This document shows positions 1-5,297 of a DNA stretch of 6,333 nt, one piece after another (within the stretch, counting starts at the first letter, position 1; each line of letters begins with the position of its first letter). The notes beneath the pieces were generated by a model that was not told where the DNA came from, did not search any database, and saw nothing but the letters and a program-made list of their open reading frames with translations. The position numbers and the translations under genes were made by a program. The DNA comes from Bacteroidota bacterium (GTDB lineage: Bacteria > Bacteroidota > Bacteroidia > Chitinophagales > Chitinophagaceae): positions 1 through 6,333 of the forward strand of contig JAEWBT010000031.1 in NCBI GenBank assembly GCA_023391015.1. The letters are read 5' to 3'.

Positions 1-345
1 GAGCGCGTTCGTCAAAAACTAACCGCTGCCCTGGAGGCGATTGCCGGTGCCGCCGAAAAAATAGATGCCAACCGCCTGGAGCAGGAGTTGATTTACTACC
101 TGGAAAAGCTGGATTTTACCGAAGAGAAAACCCGTCTGGCGCAGCACTGCCGTTATTTCCGGGAACTGCTGGCCGACGACAGCGAGAAATCCAAAGGCAA
201 GAAGCTGGGCTTTGTGTTGCAGGAAGTGGGTCGCGAAATCAACACGATGGGATCCAAAGCGTCGGACGCAACGATTCAAAAAATTGTGGTGGGCATGAAA
301 GACGAACTGGAAAAAGCGAAAGAACAGGTTTTGAATGTTTTATAA
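1..345 (+). CDS. YicC/YloC-family endoribonuclease, C-terminal part (5' end outside the window)
   Basis: The reading frame is open from base 1 to the TAA at 343-345 and gives the last 114 residues. The family is recognised from its conserved C-terminal (DUF1732-type) signature: RLEQELIYYLEK at residues 26-37, a TEEKTRLAQH segment at 40-49, KKLGFVLQEVGREINTMGSK at 67-86, and a terminal KDELEKAKEQVLN helix at 100-112. YicC/YloC proteins are reported to be cytoplasmic endoribonucleases involved in mRNA and small-RNA turnover; that function is family knowledge, not visible here. The N-terminal domain lies upstream of the window. The stop is one base before the likely gldH start, so the two genes are probably co-transcribed. 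No frameshift is seen. Family identity is confident; the gene name is left open because yicC and yloC are both used. Confidence 0.93.
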   Translation, partial: ERVRQKLTAALEAIAGAAEKIDANRLEQELIYYLEKLDFTEEKTRLAQHCRYFRELLADDSEKSKGKKLGFVLQEVGREINTMGSKASDATIQKIVVGMKDELEKAKEQVLNVL

Positions 346-346
346 G

Positions 347-850
347 ATGAAAAATTTCCGGAAAACACCCGCTTTTTGGGCACTCGCAGCCCTGTGGCTG
401 GCATCCTGCGAGCCCTCATCGGCGGTTTTTCAGCAGCAGGAGGCTATCCCGGGCACCCGCTGGCAGGCCAGTTACAAGCCGGTGTTCTACTTTGATATTA
501 CCGACTCGTTGGCGACTTACAATCTGTATTTTCTGATCCGCCACACGGAGGCCTATCCTTTTTCCAACGTCTGGCTACGCTTTTCCATTAAAGGACCGCA
601 GGATTCGGTGGCCAAAACCCAGCAAATCGAAATTCCGCTGGCGCAGGACAATGGTAAATGGTATGGCCGTAACATGGGCGAAATCTGGGAGCAGCGTATG
701 CCGATTGCGACCGAAAAAGGCCCTAATATCTTGTTTCCTAACGCTGGCCGTTACACCATTCAACTGGAACACCTGATGCGCACCGATCCACTGCCGGAGG
801 TCATGAATATTGGCCTGCGGATTGAGAAACGGGGCAAAGCGAGGGAGTAA
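347..850 (+). CDS. gldH: Gliding motility / type IX secretion lipoprotein GldH
   Basis: GldH is a lipoprotein needed for gliding and type IX secretion in Bacteroidota. The protein starts MKNFRK, followed by a hydrophobic signal segment (AFWALAALWLASC) ending in a lipobox, LASC, with the acylated Cys at residue 21 from this start and Glu at +2. The roughly 145-residue mature part has the GldH pattern: a YFDITDSLATYNLYFLIRHT strand region, then YPFSNVWLRF, then a GKWYGRNMGEIWEQR segment, and near the end a FPNAGRYTIQLEHLMR segment. Length (167 aa) is normal for the family. An in-frame ATG at 335 adds four residues (MFYK) and would overlap the upstream stop by 11 bp. I prefer 347 because it gives a standard Lys/Arg-led signal peptide and sits one base after the upstream stop, favouring translational coupling. 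A TTTCCGGAAA palindrome lies in codons 3-6. Confidence 0.9.
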   Translation: MKNFRKTPAFWALAALWLASCEPSSAVFQQQEAIPGTRWQASYKPVFYFDITDSLATYNLYFLIRHTEAYPFSNVWLRFSIKGPQDSVAKTQQIEIPLAQDNGKWYGRNMGEIWEQRMPIATEKGPNILFPNAGRYTIQLEHLMRTDPLPEVMNIGLRIEKRGKARE

Positions 851-865
851 GGGTTTGGAGATTGA

Positions 866-886
866 GACAAAAGACAAAAGACAAAA
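866..886 (+). repeat. Three tandem copies of GACAAAA
   Basis: Perfect 7-bp units at 866-872, 873-879 and 880-886, just downstream of the gldH stop, followed by GAGAGA. A looser version (TGAGACC-AAAGAC, then CAAAGACAAAAGA) appears on the minus strand at 5047-5015 in the other large intergenic region. No function is evident. Confidence 0.75.
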
Positions 887-898
887 GAGAGATGCGTA

Positions 899-917
899 GG
901 GCGAATTGTATTTGCCC
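899..917. repeat. Short palindromic hairpin GGGCGAA / TTTGCCC
   Basis: A 7-bp stem (899-905 with 911-917, one G-T pair) around a 5-base loop TTGTA. It lies 49 bp after gldH and could act as a weak terminator, but no T-run follows, so a decayed interspersed palindromic repeat is equally likely. The loop contains the TTG that would be the first codon of an artificially extended kinase frame. Confidence 0.4.
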
Positions 918-949
918 GAATACCTAAATCCGGAAACCAAAACACAAAA

Positions 950-970
950 TCCGGAAAGCCTTTCCGGAAA
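950..970. repeat. Palindrome built from two inverted TCCGGAAA units
   Basis: Bases 950-968 form a perfect interrupted palindrome: TCCGGAAAG, one C, CTTTCCGGA. Its right half continues into a full TTTCCGGAAA (961-970). A further TCCGGAAA sits at 929-936. It is the densest cluster of the iterated palindrome seen throughout this window. As RNA it would fold into a stable stem, but no T-run follows. Confidence 0.75.
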
Positions 971-1004
971 TGCCATTCGTTTAAACAAACGCATTTCGAA
1001 ACGC

Positions 1005-1061
1005 CGAAGGGCTCCAACGCATCGCTCCAACACGAAGTTCCAACGCACGAAGGGCTCCAAC
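1005..1061 (+). repeat. Degenerate tandem repeat ending in CTCCAAC/TTCCAAC
   Basis: Four imperfect units end in CTCCAAC or TTCCAAC (ending at 1018, 1031, 1044, 1061), spaced 13, 13 and 17 bp. The outer units share CGAAGGGCTCCAAC exactly (1005-1018 and 1048-1061). The array ends 6 bp before the kinase ATG at 1068, so it forms the immediate untranslated leader if that start is right. Confidence 0.7.
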
Positions 1062-1067
1062 TTCTCC

Positions 1068-2045
1068 ATGAAATCCAACCGCTTTCCCAAGATTCTGTAT
1101 TGGCTGTTGCTGCTTTATGTAGTAGCCGCCTTGCTGTTCTGGGGATTCAGCCTGCAACGACAAAGCCGTATTATTTACGAAGCCGAGCGCCGTGCCCTGC
1201 CTTTGCAGCTCGACAGCAATCAGAGTCCGGAACTGTACCGGCAGCAGCTGGCCGGCATGGAGGAGCGACGTCTCACGCGCACCAAGCAGTACTATGGCGA
1301 AGGCAGTACATTTTTGCTCATCATCCTGATGGGCGCGGCAGTGGTATATTCTGCCATCCGGCGCAGCCTGCGGCTCTCGCGGCAGCAATCCAACTTTATG
1401 CTGGCCGTAACCCACGAGTTGAAATCGCCCATTGCGGCGGTGAAGCTAAACCTGCAAACCATCCAGAAACGACGGCTCACAGAGGCGCAACAAACCCTTT
1501 TGGTGGAGCGCTGCGTGGCTGAAACCAACCGGCTGAACGACCTTTGTAACAACCTGCTGCTGGCGTCGCGACTGGAAAGCGAGCAATACCAGCAAGCAAA
1601 GGAAGCATTTTCGTTTTCGCAACTGCTGGAAGAAACACTGGATAATTATAACAGCCGGTATCCGGGGCGTTTTATAGAGCAGATTTCCGGCGATTGCCGG
1701 GTGGTGGGCGATCAATTGATGTTGCAAATGGTGGTAACCAATTTGTTGGAAAATGCCATTAAATACAGTCCTGCCGACACGCCTATTCAGGTATCTCTGA
1801 GCTGCAGAAACGGACAGGCCCTGCTGGAAATTGCGGATGAAGGCATAGGTATCCCGGACGAAGAGAAAAGCCAGATTTTTGAGAAGTTCTACCGCGTGGG
1901 GTCCGAGAATACCCGGCGCACCAAAGGCACCGGTCTGGGTTTATACATCACCAAGCGCATTGTTTTGCAACACCGTGGGCAGGTTTCGGTCCGGAATAAC
2001 AGTCCGCAGGGCAGCGTTTTTGAAATCCGGCTGCCGCTGGCTTAG
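1068..2045 (+). CDS. Membrane sensor histidine kinase (HisKA + HATPase_c), orphan in this window
   Basis: A 325-residue two-component sensor kinase that would sense an envelope or periplasmic signal, autophosphorylate on His and pass phosphate to a response regulator. Two membrane segments (about 10-28 and 81-97) bracket a short, roughly 50-residue charged periplasmic stretch with no recognised sensor domain and no HAMP domain. The H-box is THELKSP with the phospho-acceptor His116. The ATPase domain is complete: N-box NLLENAIKYSP (225-235), G1 DEGIGIP (257-263), F-box FEKFYR (271-276), G2 KGTGLGLYI (286-294). The start at 1068 is the first in-frame ATG. Extending to a TTG at 906 would add 54 residues encoded entirely by repeats and palindromes. 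No response regulator gene is next to it. Proximity to gldH raises the idea of a PorY-like role in type IX secretion control, but the sequence does not show this. Confidence 0.92.
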   Translation: MKSNRFPKILYWLLLLYVVAALLFWGFSLQRQSRIIYEAERRALPLQLDSNQSPELYRQQLAGMEERRLTRTKQYYGEGSTFLLIILMGAAVVYSAIRRSLRLSRQQSNFMLAVTHELKSPIAAVKLNLQTIQKRRLTEAQQTLLVERCVAETNRLNDLCNNLLLASRLESEQYQQAKEAFSFSQLLEETLDNYNSRYPGRFIEQISGDCRVVGDQLMLQMVVTNLLENAIKYSPADTPIQVSLSCRNGQALLEIADEGIGIPDEEKSQIFEKFYRVGSENTRRTKGTGLGLYITKRIVLQHRGQVSVRNNSPQGSVFEIRLPLA

Positions 2046-2620
2046 ACACACCGGAACGTTTTCCGGTGTTCGTCGCAAAAATCATAGATGGCAATGGCTT
2101 CGCGGTGCGCTTTGGTAGGATAGCCTTTGTGTCTTTCAAACCCGTATTGCGGGTACTCTCCAGCTAGCCGGAGCATGTATTCGTCGCGGTGGGTTTTGGC
2201 CAGCACACTGGCGGCAGCAATGGCGGCAAACCGGCTGTCGCCCTTTACAAAGCACTGGTGCGTAATGCCGAAGTAAGGCTTAAAACGATTGCCATCCACC
2301 AGCAGCAATTCCGGCTTAAGAGCAAGCGCATCCACGGCGCGGTGCATCGCCAAAAAAGTAGCCTGCAAAATATTCACTGCGTCAATTTCGGCAGCCGAAG
2401 CGGTGGCCACGGCCCAAGCCAGCGCTTCTTTTTCTATAATCGGGCGCAGCGCCGTGCGGTCTTTTTCAGAAAGCAGCTTGCTGTCGGTCAGTTTGGAATT
2501 CCGGAAATCGGGCGGCAAAATCACCGCAGCAGCAAAGACCGGCCCGGCCAGGCAGCCCCGACCGGCCTCGTCAATACCGGCTTCCGGAACGGCGGTTTGA
2601 AAAAAAAGCTGAGGCGACAT
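2042..2620 (-). CDS. rnhB: Ribonuclease HII
   Basis: Cytoplasmic metal-dependent RNase that cuts the RNA strand of RNA-DNA hybrids and starts removal of misincorporated ribonucleotides from DNA. From the chosen start (192 aa, usual family size) the diagnostic motifs are GIDEAGRGCLAGPV at 15-28 (catalytic D17, E18), the substrate-binding KLTDSKLL at 43-50, LLVDGN with D109, and KGDSRFAAIAAASVLAKTHRD ending in D146; the GRG motif is present. The HKGYPTKAHREAI tail near the C-terminus is also typical. The ATG at 2620 is preferred over in-frame ATGs at 2653 and 2731: the first lies in the loop of a strong hairpin and the second lies inside the upstream barrel gene. The 3' end overlaps the kinase stop by 4 bp. 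The upstream barrel gene ends 79 bp away, so co-transcription is plausible but would have to read through the hairpin. Confidence 0.95.
   Translation of the reverse strand: MSPQLFFQTAVPEAGIDEAGRGCLAGPVFAAAVILPPDFRNSKLTDSKLLSEKDRTALRPIIEKEALAWAVATASAAEIDAVNILQATFLAMHRAVDALALKPELLLVDGNRFKPYFGITHQCFVKGDSRFAAIAAASVLAKTHRDEYMLRLAGEYPQYGFERHKGYPTKAHREAIAIYDFCDEHRKTFRCV
2048..2069 (+). terminator. Hairpin after the kinase stop, shared with the 3' end of rnhB
   Basis: ACACCGGAA (2048-2056) pairs perfectly with TTCCGGTGT (2061-2069) around the loop CGTT: 9 bp, starting 3 bp past the kinase stop. It lies inside the last codons of the convergent rnhB gene. There is no T-run after it on the plus strand, so it may be a 3'-end stabilising or collision hairpin rather than a classical intrinsic terminator. 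Confidence 0.5.
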
Positions 2621-2629
2621 TTCTTTAGA

Positions 2630-2672
2630 CAAAACAGGCTGCAACCTGGCCATCCGGCAAAGGTCGCAGCCT
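2630..2672 (-). terminator. Hairpin between the barrel gene and rnhB (terminator or attenuator)
   Basis: Read on the minus strand, AGGCTGCGACC (2672-2662) pairs with GGTTGCAGCCT (2646-2636): an 11-bp stem with one G-U pair and a 15-base loop that can itself form GCC-GGAT-GGC. It is followed by TGTTTTGTC. The T-run is short, so partial termination after the barrel gene, reducing rnhB read-through, is the best reading. It ends about 10-15 bases before the rnhB ATG. Confidence 0.55.
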
Positions 2673-2699
2673 ATTTCATTTTTTGGAAAAAAGCTTTCT

Positions 2700-3593
2700 T
2701 TACAATCCCAGAAACCGTACGCCGATGGCAAAAGGATATTGCTCTACGCCCGACTTCTGAAGCGGTGTGAGTTGGTAGGTTCCATACAGCCGGATGATGT
2801 CATCCACACCCACTTCGGCATACACGCCGGCGTTGAAATTCCGGAAATCAAAGGCATCATGGTCTTTTTCCTTGCCATAGCGATCGGTTTTGAGCTTGGT
2901 CCAGGAGGCCAGGCGCAGTCCGCCCATCACGCCGCCGCCATACACCAGCCATTTGTCGCCGATACGGGTTTTGCCCAGCAGGCCCAGCGGAATGGAAGCG
3001 TAGGTAAAGCCCAGCTTGTTTTTCTGGAAGCTTTGCCGCGTGCTGTCGATGAGGGTGGGGTATTCCGGGCTGGCTTTGGTGTATTGATACGGATTTTCGA
3101 AACGGAAATTATACATCTGAAGGCCCAGTCCGCTGGTCATATACCATTTCTGCCGGCGGGTTTCGCTCAGGCGCAGGCGACCGTTCACGATCCACACATT
3201 GACGTTCACGCTTTTGCCTTCGCGGAGTTTAAACACGTCATTGTGATTCATGTTGGCCGGAATATTGGCCGCAGGTGTTTTGTCATCCAGGCGGTTAAAG
3301 CCCAGGTCCACCATTCCCCACTGGATTTTCAAACGCGGATCGGGCTTTTTCTGCACCGAGTCGGAGGTGATGGTAACGGTTTTTTTGCGCTTCACCTCGA
3401 TGCCATTGGTGCCGATTGTTACCGCAACCTTGCGTTTTCGCCCGCCTTCCTGCACGGTATCCGTAATGATGGTGGTGGAAACGGTATCACCAGCTTCTTC
3501 TTTAACGATAACGGTGGTTTTTTTGATTTCCTGGCTGTGAGCGGCGGCAGCGCCAAGCAGCAAAAAGGAAAAAGCAAGCAAAGTCTTTTTCAT
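2700..3593 (-). CDS. Outer-membrane beta-barrel protein linked to an ECF sigma/anti-sigma pair
   Basis: A 297-residue exported protein of unassigned function. It opens with a signal peptide (MKKTLLAFSFLLLGAAAAHS, likely cut before Q21). Residues 22-85 are a Thr/Val/Lys-rich repetitive stretch (alternating patterns such as KKTTVIVKEE, STTIITDTV and KKTVTITSD) that looks surface-exposed or periplasmic and is not barrel-like. From about 88 on, amphipathic strands with aromatic ends follow (IQWGMVDLGFN, WYMTSGLGLQMYNFRF, LGFTYASIPLGLLG, WLVYGGGVMGGLRL, FNAGVYAEVGV, IIRLYGTYQLTPL), ending in YPFAIGVRFLGL, as in small Bacteroidota barrels. It lies 35 bp downstream of the anti-sigma gene with no terminator between, so it is probably in the same transcript and may be the regulon output or the sensing partner of that pair. 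Barrel type is confident; ligand or role is unknown. Confidence 0.82.
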   Translation of the reverse strand: MKKTLLAFSFLLLGAAAAHSQEIKKTTVIVKEEAGDTVSTTIITDTVQEGGRKRKVAVTIGTNGIEVKRKKTVTITSDSVQKKPDPRLKIQWGMVDLGFNRLDDKTPAANIPANMNHNDVFKLREGKSVNVNVWIVNGRLRLSETRRQKWYMTSGLGLQMYNFRFENPYQYTKASPEYPTLIDSTRQSFQKNKLGFTYASIPLGLLGKTRIGDKWLVYGGGVMGGLRLASWTKLKTDRYGKEKDHDAFDFRNFNAGVYAEVGVDDIIRLYGTYQLTPLQKSGVEQYPFAIGVRFLGL

Positions 3594-3628
3594 GAGGTTG
3601 ATTTTTTTGAGAGAAAGAAAAGAGGTTT

Positions 3629-4435
3629 TTAGAAACGAATGGTAAACAACTCGCGGTTGCCGATGCTGAGGGTCGCCTCGGTGTTTTTGAGATTCCGGTG
3701 TGCATCGCGCAGGGCAAGGGCGCGCTCCACAACCGATTCGCGCAGGCTGGAAAGCGCCGGGATGTTGATTTCAACGCCCGCTGGATCAGCCGCTGGAGTG
3801 GGGAGTGCTATCGCCAACACTGCAGGCGGAGCTGGTGAAGGCACATTTTCCGGAAAAGCAGTGTTATCGACAATTGGAAGGGTGGCAATACTTTCTTGCG
3901 GAAGGGCGCTGGGGATTGCCTCCTGAAGAGGCAGATTTGCAGCTGGTTTTTGGGGCAGCACCGCGGACTTTTTTTCCGGAAATTGCGGACTGGAAAGGGG
4001 CGTTTTGGGCGTGTTTTGGGTGGAAGCCACAGGCGCGCTTAAGCTTGGCCGGGGGGAAGCGATAACAGGACTTTTTGGAGTTGTGATAACTGCTGTTTGA
4101 GCCTCTTTTTCCCCAGGTTGCCGCGCGGTCTGAACCCCTATCCAGACCAGTAACAGGGCCGCTGCCGACCAAAGGAACGGTTGGAGTTTCCGGGATTTGG
4201 ACAGCGTGATTTCGGGTTTTAACAGCGCTTCTTTGCCGTCAAAAACGGGCGTGTTTGGGGGCAGCGGAATTTTGGTTTCTTCATAACCTGCTACTTCAGC
4301 CGCCAGTTCGGGATGGGCATCCAGAAAGGCAAACAATGCCGTTTCGGTGGCCGCATCCAGCTCGCCGTCGAGGGAAAGCAGGAAATATTCTTCGTAGTTA
4401 GCCGGGGTGATGTCCGGGGTTTGATTCGTTTTCAT
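3629..4435 (-). CDS. Single-pass anti-sigma-factor-like membrane protein with a Pro-rich periplasmic region
   Basis: A 268-residue protein, probably the inhibitor of the ECF sigma factor encoded just upstream. Residues 12-56 (NYEEYFLLSLDGELDAATET...HPELAAEVAGYEE) resemble the short helical sigma-binding head of Bacteroidota anti-sigma factors, but the zinc-binding His/Cys pattern of classical ZAS domains is absent. One membrane helix follows at about 85-103 (QPFLWSAAALLLVWIGVQTA). Residues 105-225 are low-complexity Pro/Ala/Ser/Thr-rich, probably an extended linker through the periplasm. The end (229-268: SLRESVVERALALRDAHRNL, then IGNRELFTIRF) is more ordered and may be the signal-receiving part. 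The ATG overlaps the sigma stop as ATGA (4435-4432), a classic arrangement giving balanced sigma and anti-sigma synthesis. A TonB-like protein was considered, but no TonB C-terminal domain is seen. Assignment rests on context and topology. Confidence 0.72.
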   Translation of the reverse strand: MKTNQTPDITPANYEEYFLLSLDGELDAATETALFAFLDAHPELAAEVAGYEETKIPLPPNTPVFDGKEALLKPEITLSKSRKLQPFLWSAAALLLVWIGVQTARQPGEKEAQTAVITTPKSPVIASPRPSLSAPVASTQNTPKTPLSSPQFPEKKSAVLPQKPAANLPLQEAIPSALPQESIATLPIVDNTAFPENVPSPAPPAVLAIALPTPAADPAGVEINIPALSSLRESVVERALALRDAHRNLKNTEATLSIGNRELFTIRF

Positions 4436-4914
4436 GACAGCACATTTTCAACAGAGATGAGATAGGTTTTCAGGGTTTTGCGGGCGCGGTGGAGATACAC
4501 TTTTACCTGGCTTTCGCCCAGCCCCGTGATGCGCCCGATTTCTTCGTAGGAATAGCCTTCCCAATCCTTGAGCAACACCAGGGCGCGCGATTGCTCATCC
4601 AGCCGGTCGAGGGCTTCATCCAGCGTGCGACGCAGATGAGACGAAGCCGGCGCAGCGCTTTGGGCTTCTAGCGCCTCGGTGCCGGTGTGGCGGGATTGAT
4701 GCCGGTAAGCATCCACCGACTTGCGGTACGTGACCTGAAACAGCCAGGCTTTAGCTTTTTCGGCGGGCACCGACTGGCGGACTTCCCAAAGGGCGGTGAA
4801 GGCGGCCTGCACCGCATCGCGGGCGTCTTCCCGGTCGGGAAAGCAGCGCAGTGCAAAGCGATAAAGCGGGTCGCTCCACTGATGCACGCAGGTGTTATAA
4901 GCCGGGGTATCCAT
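4432..4914 (-). CDS. ECF-type RNA polymerase sigma factor
   Basis: A 160-residue sigma-70 family protein with only regions 2 and 4, hence an extracytoplasmic-function sigma. Region 2 spans about 8-75: DPLYRFALRCFPDREDARDA, QAAFTALWEV (core-binding part), then AKAWLFQVTYRKSVDAYRHQ (-10 recognition part). A short linker rich in Ala/Ser (80-95) leads to region 4 at about 98-150: LDEALDRLDEQSRALVLLKD, then the helix-turn-helix EGYSYEEIGRITGLGESQVK followed by VYLHRARKTLK. The start ATG at 4914 is the first in frame. The stop overlaps the anti-sigma ATG by 4 bp, marking them as a functional pair. It likely heads an operon running through the outer-membrane barrel gene. Autoregulation is common in such modules but cannot be shown here. 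Confidence 0.95.
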   Translation of the reverse strand: MDTPAYNTCVHQWSDPLYRFALRCFPDREDARDAVQAAFTALWEVRQSVPAEKAKAWLFQVTYRKSVDAYRHQSRHTGTEALEAQSAAPASSHLRRTLDEALDRLDEQSRALVLLKDWEGYSYEEIGRITGLGESQVKVYLHRARKTLKTYLISVENVLS

Positions 4915-4949
4915 TGGGGTCTCTAAAGGGTATATCGGCAGGGAAAGGG

Positions 4950-4957
4950 AAAAGTTA
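4950..4957 (-). promoter_or_regulatory. Possible -7 element TAACTTTT upstream of the sigma gene
   Basis: On the minus strand TAACTTTT matches 7 of 8 positions of the Bacteroidota -7 consensus TAnnTTTG and would place the transcript start about 30 bases before the sigma ATG. No convincing TTTG or TTG lies about 19 bp upstream, so this is a weak candidate. An ECF-type promoter would look different and cannot be ruled out. Confidence 0.22.
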
Positions 4958-4983
4958 CAGGCGGATGGAAATATTTTTTAGAA

Positions 4984-4993
4984 TTTCCGGAAA
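4984..4993. repeat. Intergenic copy of the iterated palindrome TTTCCGGAAA
   Basis: One of nine TTCCGGAA copies in the window (8-mer positions 356-363, 962-969, 2499-2506, 2582-2589, 2839-2846, 3848-3855, 3974-3981, 4985-4992, 6220-6227). Six extend to the 10-mer TTTCCGGAAA and the one at 3846-3857 to TTTTCCGGAAAA. This copy lies about 70 bp upstream of the sigma gene, so an operator role is possible, but its equal occurrence inside coding regions argues against a single-promoter regulatory site. Confidence 0.7.
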
Positions 4994-5075
4994 GATGCAT
5001 TTTTCTACTCCGCCTCTTTTGTCTTTGGTATATCGTCTTTGGTCTCAGATTGCGTGAGGGATAGGGGTGGCACCC

Positions 5076-5098
5076 CTTCCACAAGCTCCCGGTCACAC
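5076..5098 (-). repeat. Left copy of a dispersed CTTCGACAAGCTC-type repeat (diverged)
   Basis: CTTCCACAAGCTCCCGG followed by TCACAC matches the reverse complement of 5298-5320 at 17 of 23 positions, with CTTC, ACAAGCTC and ACAC conserved. It ends directly at the left tip of the inverted-repeat element at 5099. Confidence 0.45.
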
Positions 5099-5267
5099 TA
5101 AGAGTCTATCCTAGAAATAAAAGATTGCTAATGCTCTGCTACCATTCGGACGAAATCTTTGTCATCCTTGAAAGGATCTCTTATGCTTTTCCGCTAACAG
5201 AAGGAAGGTCAAAGGGATTCTTTGCAGAATGACAAAGAAGATGTCCTATTTTCTGGATAGGCTCTTA
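5099..5267. mobile_element. Candidate MITE / nested inverted-repeat element, about 169 bp
   Basis: The tips TAAGAGTCTATCC (5099-5111) and GGATAGGCTCTTA (5255-5267) are inverted copies. Over 21 bp the ends match at 17 positions. Inside lies a second perfect inverted repeat of 10 bp, TCTTTGTCAT (5156-5165) with ATGACAAAGA (5229-5238), and two small hairpins (ATCCTT-GA-AAGGAT at 5164-5177; ATTCT-TTGC-AGAAT at 5217-5230). No coding capacity exists. The tip GAG(C/T)CTATCC resembles ends of some IS5-group insertion sequences, so a non-autonomous derivative is plausible. A TA on each outer edge could be the target duplication, but it overlaps the palindromic tips and is not decisive. Confidence 0.5.
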
Positions 5268-5297
5268 ACATGTTATCGTTTGCTGTTTAGAAATCGT

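Noticed and set aside
1005..1061. CRISPR-like array
   Set aside because: The units are 13-17 bp, degenerate and directly adjacent, with no unique spacers of usable length.
906..1067. N-terminal extension of the histidine kinase starting at a TTG codon
   Set aside because: The start would be a TTG in a hairpin loop, and the 54 extra residues are a Lys/Arg/Asn-rich product of repeats and palindromes. The ATG at 1068 gives a normal start just before the first membrane helix.
575..1090. Minus-strand open frame across the end of gldH and the spacer
   Set aside because: It is antisense to gldH codons and then runs through repeats, with no family resemblance.
2739..3632. Open frame of 297 codons on the plus strand opposite the barrel gene
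   Set aside because: It mirrors the barrel gene. The opposite strand has a signal peptide, strand pattern and operon context, while this frame shows no recognisable motif.
3629..4435. TonB-like protein (single membrane helix plus Pro-rich region)
   Set aside because: The C-terminal residues show no TonB-type domain, the N-terminal cytoplasmic part is long and anti-sigma-like, and the ATGA overlap with an ECF sigma gene favours an anti-sigma role.
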